A stretch of 8,591 nt of DNA from Methanomassiliicoccaceae archaeon (GTDB lineage Archaea; Thermoplasmatota; Thermoplasmata; Methanomassiliicoccales; Methanomethylophilaceae): assembly GCA_009778275.1 (NCBI GenBank), contig WRKC01000071.1, positions 1 through 8,591 of the forward strand. Reading direction: 5' to 3'. Below the pieces are notes generated by a model. The model was not told the DNA's origin, searched no databases, and saw only the letters and a program-made list of their open reading frames with translations. The translations under genes and the position numbers were made by a program. Below, piece after piece: positions 6,063 through 8,591 of this stretch (position 1 is the first letter of the stretch; each line of letters starts with the position of its first letter).

Positions 6063-7283
6063 TCAAAGGAACCCGGAACTGAGAAGCGCGCCTCCCAGCG
6101 CACCGATGTATTGGGAGTGCGGCGGCACTATCGGCCTCTCGCCCAGCACCTCCCCCACAGCTGTGACCAGTCCAGATATCAGCGATGTCCCTCCGACCTG
6201 TATGATCGGATGGCGCACGTCTATCTCCTGCAGCTGCTGCTCATAAACCTGTTCCGCAACCGAGTGGCATGCTGCCGCGGCCACATCTTCGAAATGCTTT
6301 CCTTCGCCGAGGGACGTCACCAGGTCCTGGATGCCGAACACGGAACAGTATGAGTTCATCTTTGCGTTGCGCCAGTTCCCTTTGTCCGCAAGCCTGCCAA
6401 GATCCTCTATCTCGATCTTCAGCCTCTTCGACGTCATCTCCAGGAAACGCCCGGACGCGCCGGCGCATATGCCTCCCATCGTGAAGTTGTCGGGAACCCC
6501 GTCCCTTACCGTTATCGCCTTGTTGTCCATCCCTCCGATGTCCAATATCGTGGCCTCGCCGCGCTGCCTGTCCGCCAGCCAGACTGCGCCTTTCGAATTG
6601 ACCGTCAGCTCTTCCTGGACAAGCTTTGCGTTGAAATGCCTGCCGAGGGTGAACCTTCCGTAGCCGGTGACGCCTATGGCCTCGATCTGCTTGAGTTCCA
6701 CGCCTGCCTCTTTCATCGCGTTCTCCAGCACCGACGTGGCGGACTGCACCACGTCCCCCGATGTGGTCCAGTCCTTTCCGATTATCTTATTGTTCTCCAT
6801 TATCAGGGCCTTGGTCGTACTCGATCCGGAATCTATCCCGGCTGTGAGCCCCGTCTGCCTCTCCCTTGCCAGGACATCCTTCCTTGTCACGATCGTGACG
6901 AGGGCCTCCATCCTCGTGAGCAGCTGTGCCGCCTTCAGCCTTTCCGTGAAAGAGTAGGTGACCACCGGGAGTCTGGTGTTCTCTTGGATGAACCTCCTCA
7001 GCTCGTTCCTCACCAGCGCCGCCTCGGCGCATCTGAAACAAGTGGTTATGAACACCGCATCCGCGTCGTACTTCTCGTCCGCCAGCTGGACCGCCCTGGC
7101 GATCATCAGCTGCAGCTGGGGCGAGCGGGGTCTGAACCCGAATCTTTTCACGGCGTCGTTCACGTCCGCGTAGGATACGTCCGGATACACTACCTTGGCT
7201 CCCACGGATTGCGCCGCCTTCTCTATCTCGGACTGGACGCTGCTGTACTCGCTGCCGCATGACAGCTGCGCGATCTTTATCAT
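6063..7283 (-). CDS. mmp15: Methanogenesis marker protein 15 (HgdC/BadFG-type ATPase activator fused to HgdB-like domain)
   Basis: A 406-residue two-part protein. Residues about 1-140 resemble a fragment of the 2-hydroxyacyl-CoA dehydratase HgdB fold, with CGSEYSSVQ (9-17) and a CFRC module (82-85) before a strand ending LPVVTYSF. Residues about 146-406 are an ASKHA-fold ATPase like the dehydratase activator HgdC: phosphate-1 loop GIDSGSSTTKALI (149-161), phosphate-2 loop LDIGGMDNKA (247-256), adenosine loop VGGTSLISGL (363-372). The two cysteines that bridge a 4Fe-4S cluster in HgdC dimers are kept, C273 in GGICAGASGRFLE and C313 in YCSVF, 40 residues apart as in the family. It should couple ATP hydrolysis to low-potential electron transfer; the acceptor is unknown, MCR or its activation complex being a reasonable guess. 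The ATG overlaps the mmp5 stop (ATGA), with GGAGGG upstream. Cytosolic. Confidence 0.93.
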   Translation of the reverse strand: MIKIAQLSCGSEYSSVQSEIEKAAQSVGAKVVYPDVSYADVNDAVKRFGFRPRSPQLQLMIARAVQLADEKYDADAVFITTCFRCAEAALVRNELRRFIQENTRLPVVTYSFTERLKAAQLLTRMEALVTIVTRKDVLARERQTGLTAGIDSGSSTTKALIMENNKIIGKDWTTSGDVVQSATSVLENAMKEAGVELKQIEAIGVTGYGRFTLGRHFNAKLVQEELTVNSKGAVWLADRQRGEATILDIGGMDNKAITVRDGVPDNFTMGGICAGASGRFLEMTSKRLKIEIEDLGRLADKGNWRNAKMNSYCSVFGIQDLVTSLGEGKHFEDVAAAACHSVAEQVYEQQLQEIDVRHPIIQVGGTSLISGLVTAVGEVLGERPIVPPHSQYIGALGGALLSSGFL

Positions 7284-7714
7284 TTAAGTCCCTCCAGGAA
7301 TTCTTTTATTTGGCCCACGACGGCCTTTGCCTCGTCGCCGTCCTCGGGATATCCTATTATCAGGTGCGGGATCCCGCGCCTTCGTATCAGATATCTCACC
7401 ATCTCATTGGAACGTTCGCACCCCACGCATCCGAAGTTGAACGGCGGTTCGGACATGGTTATCGCGGCATCGGCGATGTCGATGAGGGGTCCCCAGAGCG
7501 CAAGCCTGCCTCTTATTCCGGAGGGGACCTCGATCCCCGCATACTTGAGTCCTTTTACCACATCATCCAGCGTGACGTTCATCGGCGGCATGTCCAGCTC
7601 GATCTTGTCTATCCTGTCTTGGATGGGCGCCATCGCGCCCAGCGGCTCATGGCCGAACCTTTCTACCAGGTCGAACAGTATAAGGCTGTTCGGTGGGTCT
7701 ATGAAAATTTTCAT
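7280..7714 (-). CDS. mmp5: Methanogenesis marker protein 5
   Basis: A 144-residue soluble protein matching marker protein 5: it opens MKIFIDPPNSLILFDLVERF, with GHEPLG (21-26), and ends in the NFGCVGCERSNEMVRYLI block (93-110). The paired cysteines C96 and C99 are its only cysteines and look like a metal or Fe-S ligand pair. The stretch after them (RRRGIPHLIIGYP) parallels the CFRC region in the Mmp15 N-terminal domain encoded next door, suggesting a common HgdB-like module. Biochemical function is not established; a partner of the Mmp15 ATPase is my inference from shared motif and adjacency. Both ends overlap neighbours by ATGA tetranucleotides (mmp6 upstream, mmp15 downstream), and GAGG lies 7 nt before the start. 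Length is normal for the family. Confidence 0.92.
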   Translation of the reverse strand: MKIFIDPPNSLILFDLVERFGHEPLGAMAPIQDRIDKIELDMPPMNVTLDDVVKGLKYAGIEVPSGIRGRLALWGPLIDIADAAITMSEPPFNFGCVGCERSNEMVRYLIRRRGIPHLIIGYPEDGDEAKAVVGQIKEFLEGLK

Positions 7715-8133
7715 CGGATCGCCTCACATATCTTTTTGAATTCTTCCGCGGGAAGTTTATCTTTTTCTTTCGGGACCTCGAAGGGTTCTCCTTTATCGCT
7801 GCAGATCAGGCCGTGCTGTATCAGAGGGAGCAATTCCCACTCGGCCTCGAGCTGAGAATACCCCGGTCTTGTTCCGTGCTGCGCGCGGCACCTCCTCGGG
7901 TCTCCGGTGGGGTATGCCCTCACCTTTGAATAGATGTCATAGGGGTGCTTTCCCCTTACTGTCGCCAGTACCTCTCTGACCAACGCTCTGGGTCCCTCCA
8001 CCAGCGTTCCGTAGCAGGTCTCTTTCGCCGTCACTCCCTTTCCCATCGCATGTATCTCTCTGACCAGCTGGTCCGGGGTCGTCATCGAATTGGGGGATAT
8101 CATGAATATCCGGGTCTCCCTTTCCTCACTCAT
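7711..8133 (-). CDS. mmp6: Methanogenesis marker protein 6
   Basis: A 140-residue protein recognised as marker protein 6 by the blocks FMISPNSMTTPDQLVREIH (10-28), AKETCYGTLVEGPR (36-49), AYPTGDPRRCRAQHG (73-87) and RPGYSQLEAEWELLPLI (89-105). The early part alternates strand and helix, like a small ferredoxin-fold or ACT-like domain. Cysteines C40 and C82 sit in the most family-like blocks; C111 and C136 are in the less conserved tail. The molecular role is unknown; co-occurrence with the MCR activation genes is the only functional clue. The ATG at 8133 overlaps the mmp3 stop (ATGA) and is preceded by a strong GGGAGGAG ribosome site, and the stop overlaps the mmp5 start in the same way. A later ATG at residue 11 would cut the first strand, so the longer start is preferred. 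Confidence 0.9.
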   Translation of the reverse strand: MSEERETRIFMISPNSMTTPDQLVREIHAMGKGVTAKETCYGTLVEGPRALVREVLATVRGKHPYDIYSKVRAYPTGDPRRCRAQHGTRPGYSQLEAEWELLPLIQHGLICSDKGEPFEVPKEKDKLPAEEFKKICEAIR

Positions 8134-8591
8134 TGTTTCTCCTCCCTGACATAGATCGTCTCTTCTTCTTCCGTCTCGCTTAGTTTTTTAAGGTCGTCGA
8201 CGAACCTGCCGATCAGATTCGTTCCGTACGGTTCCTCCCCGGTGGGGCCGTACTCCTTGCTGTCCCCCAGCCTCACTCCGATGAGACCGTGATGGGGCCT
8301 TGATTGGTTCGTTACCCCCATATCTCCCTTCTTACATTTTTTGAATGGTTCTTGGGGGAACAGGTTCTTTGATCTTTCTTCGTCCCCGTAGAATGTGACC
8401 ATCGGCATCCCGGGGAACGAGAACTGCGTTTTCAGGGAGCCGATCGGTTTGTGTGAAAGGCCGGTGACCTTTCTGAAATAGTAGATATCGTCAGGATGGG
8501 ATTCGTCAAGCCATATTTTGAATACTTTGTCCTTCGGGACGCCGGCCGTCTCCACCACATCGCCGGACACCGCCTTCAGCGTTTCTTCCGG
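8130..8591 (-). CDS. mmp3: Methanogenesis marker protein 3, C-terminal part (runs off right edge)
   Basis: The frame is open from the right edge to TGA at 8130-8132, giving the last 153 residues of a protein whose family is about 500 long; roughly the first two thirds lie outside. A GTG at 8568-8570 inside this frame is an internal valine, not a start, since the codons before it (PEETLKA) continue in frame. The blocks IYYFRKVTGLSHKPIGSL, NQSRPHHGLIGVRL and DSKEYGPTGEEPYGTNLIG are the hallmark C-terminal region of marker protein 3 (UPF0288 family). The end is acidic (SETEEEET). Mmp3 co-purifies with McrC, Mmp7 and Mmp17 in the MCR activation complex, from published work as I recall it. As the first gene seen in the operon, with promoter and possible upstream partners outside the window, its regulation cannot be read. 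Its stop overlaps the mmp6 start (ATGA). Confidence 0.9.
   Translation of the reverse strand, partial: PEETLKAVSGDVVETAGVPKDKVFKIWLDESHPDDIYYFRKVTGLSHKPIGSLKTQFSFPGMPMVTFYGDEERSKNLFPQEPFKKCKKGDMGVTNQSRPHHGLIGVRLGDSKEYGPTGEEPYGTNLIGRFVDDLKKLSETEEEETIYVREEKQ

Noticed and set aside
6636..7262. Plus-strand frame of 208 codons antisense to mmp15
   Set aside because: Shadow of mmp15; Arg/Leu/His-rich composition and no recognisable domain.
8130..8570. GTG at 8570 as the start of a 146-residue protein
   Set aside because: The frame stays open to the window edge, and the family (marker protein 3) is about 500 residues, so this GTG is an internal valine.
1..8591. CRISPR array, tRNA, rRNA, insertion sequence or att site
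   Set aside because: No regularly spaced repeats, tRNA-like cloverleaf, transposase frame or terminal inverted repeats seen by reading both strands; a covariance-model scan was not possible.

Overview
The window comes from a methanogenic (or MCR-dependent alkane-oxidising) archaeon. This rests on an unbroken run of six methanogenesis marker protein genes (mmp3, mmp6, mmp5, mmp15, mmp17, mmp7), a set essentially confined to MCR-bearing archaea. A moderate GC content, a secreted adhesin-like beta-helix protein and a D-lactate-dehydrogenase-like flavoprotein fit a host-associated Methanomassiliicoccales (Methanomethylophilaceae-like) lineage. That placement is inference; no rRNA or mcr gene is present to confirm it.

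Layout. Bases 1-356 (minus strand) are the N-terminal 118 codons of a secreted protein with a clear signal peptide; the gene runs off the left edge. Bases 357-616 are a divergent intergenic region with AT-rich promoter elements for both sides, a duplicated G-tract translation-start motif, a possible 16-codon leader ORF and a short hairpin. Bases 617-1300 (plus) encode a HAD-family phosphatase, the only plus-strand gene. It converges, with a 20-bp gap, on a 905-residue flavoprotein (1321-4038, minus) built from two tandem copies of a FAD-binding oxidase module. Bases 4039-4152 hold that gene's promoter and several palindromes.

Bases 4153-8591 are one minus-strand operon that enters from the right edge. 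Its order in transcription is mmp3 (3' end only), mmp6, mmp5, mmp15, mmp17, mmp7, then a GIY-YIG nuclease-like protein. Nearly every junction overlaps: three ATGA overlaps, one 9-bp gap with the ribosome site over the upstream stop, an 8-bp overlap, and an 11-17-bp overlap. The operon is therefore very likely translated as a coupled unit.

How it works together. From established work as I recall it, Mmp3, Mmp7 and Mmp17 co-purify with McrC and the A2 ATPase as the complex that reductively activates methyl-coenzyme M reductase (conversion of its nickel cofactor F430 to Ni(I)). Mmp15 is a relative of the ATP-dependent 2-hydroxyacyl-CoA dehydratase activator, with both 4Fe-4S cysteines kept. Mmp5 carries a CxxC module like one in the N-terminal part of Mmp15. 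These two may form a second ATP-driven electron-transfer or maturation pair in the same operon, but their role is not established. The trailing GIY-YIG gene has no known link to MCR and is the least expected member.
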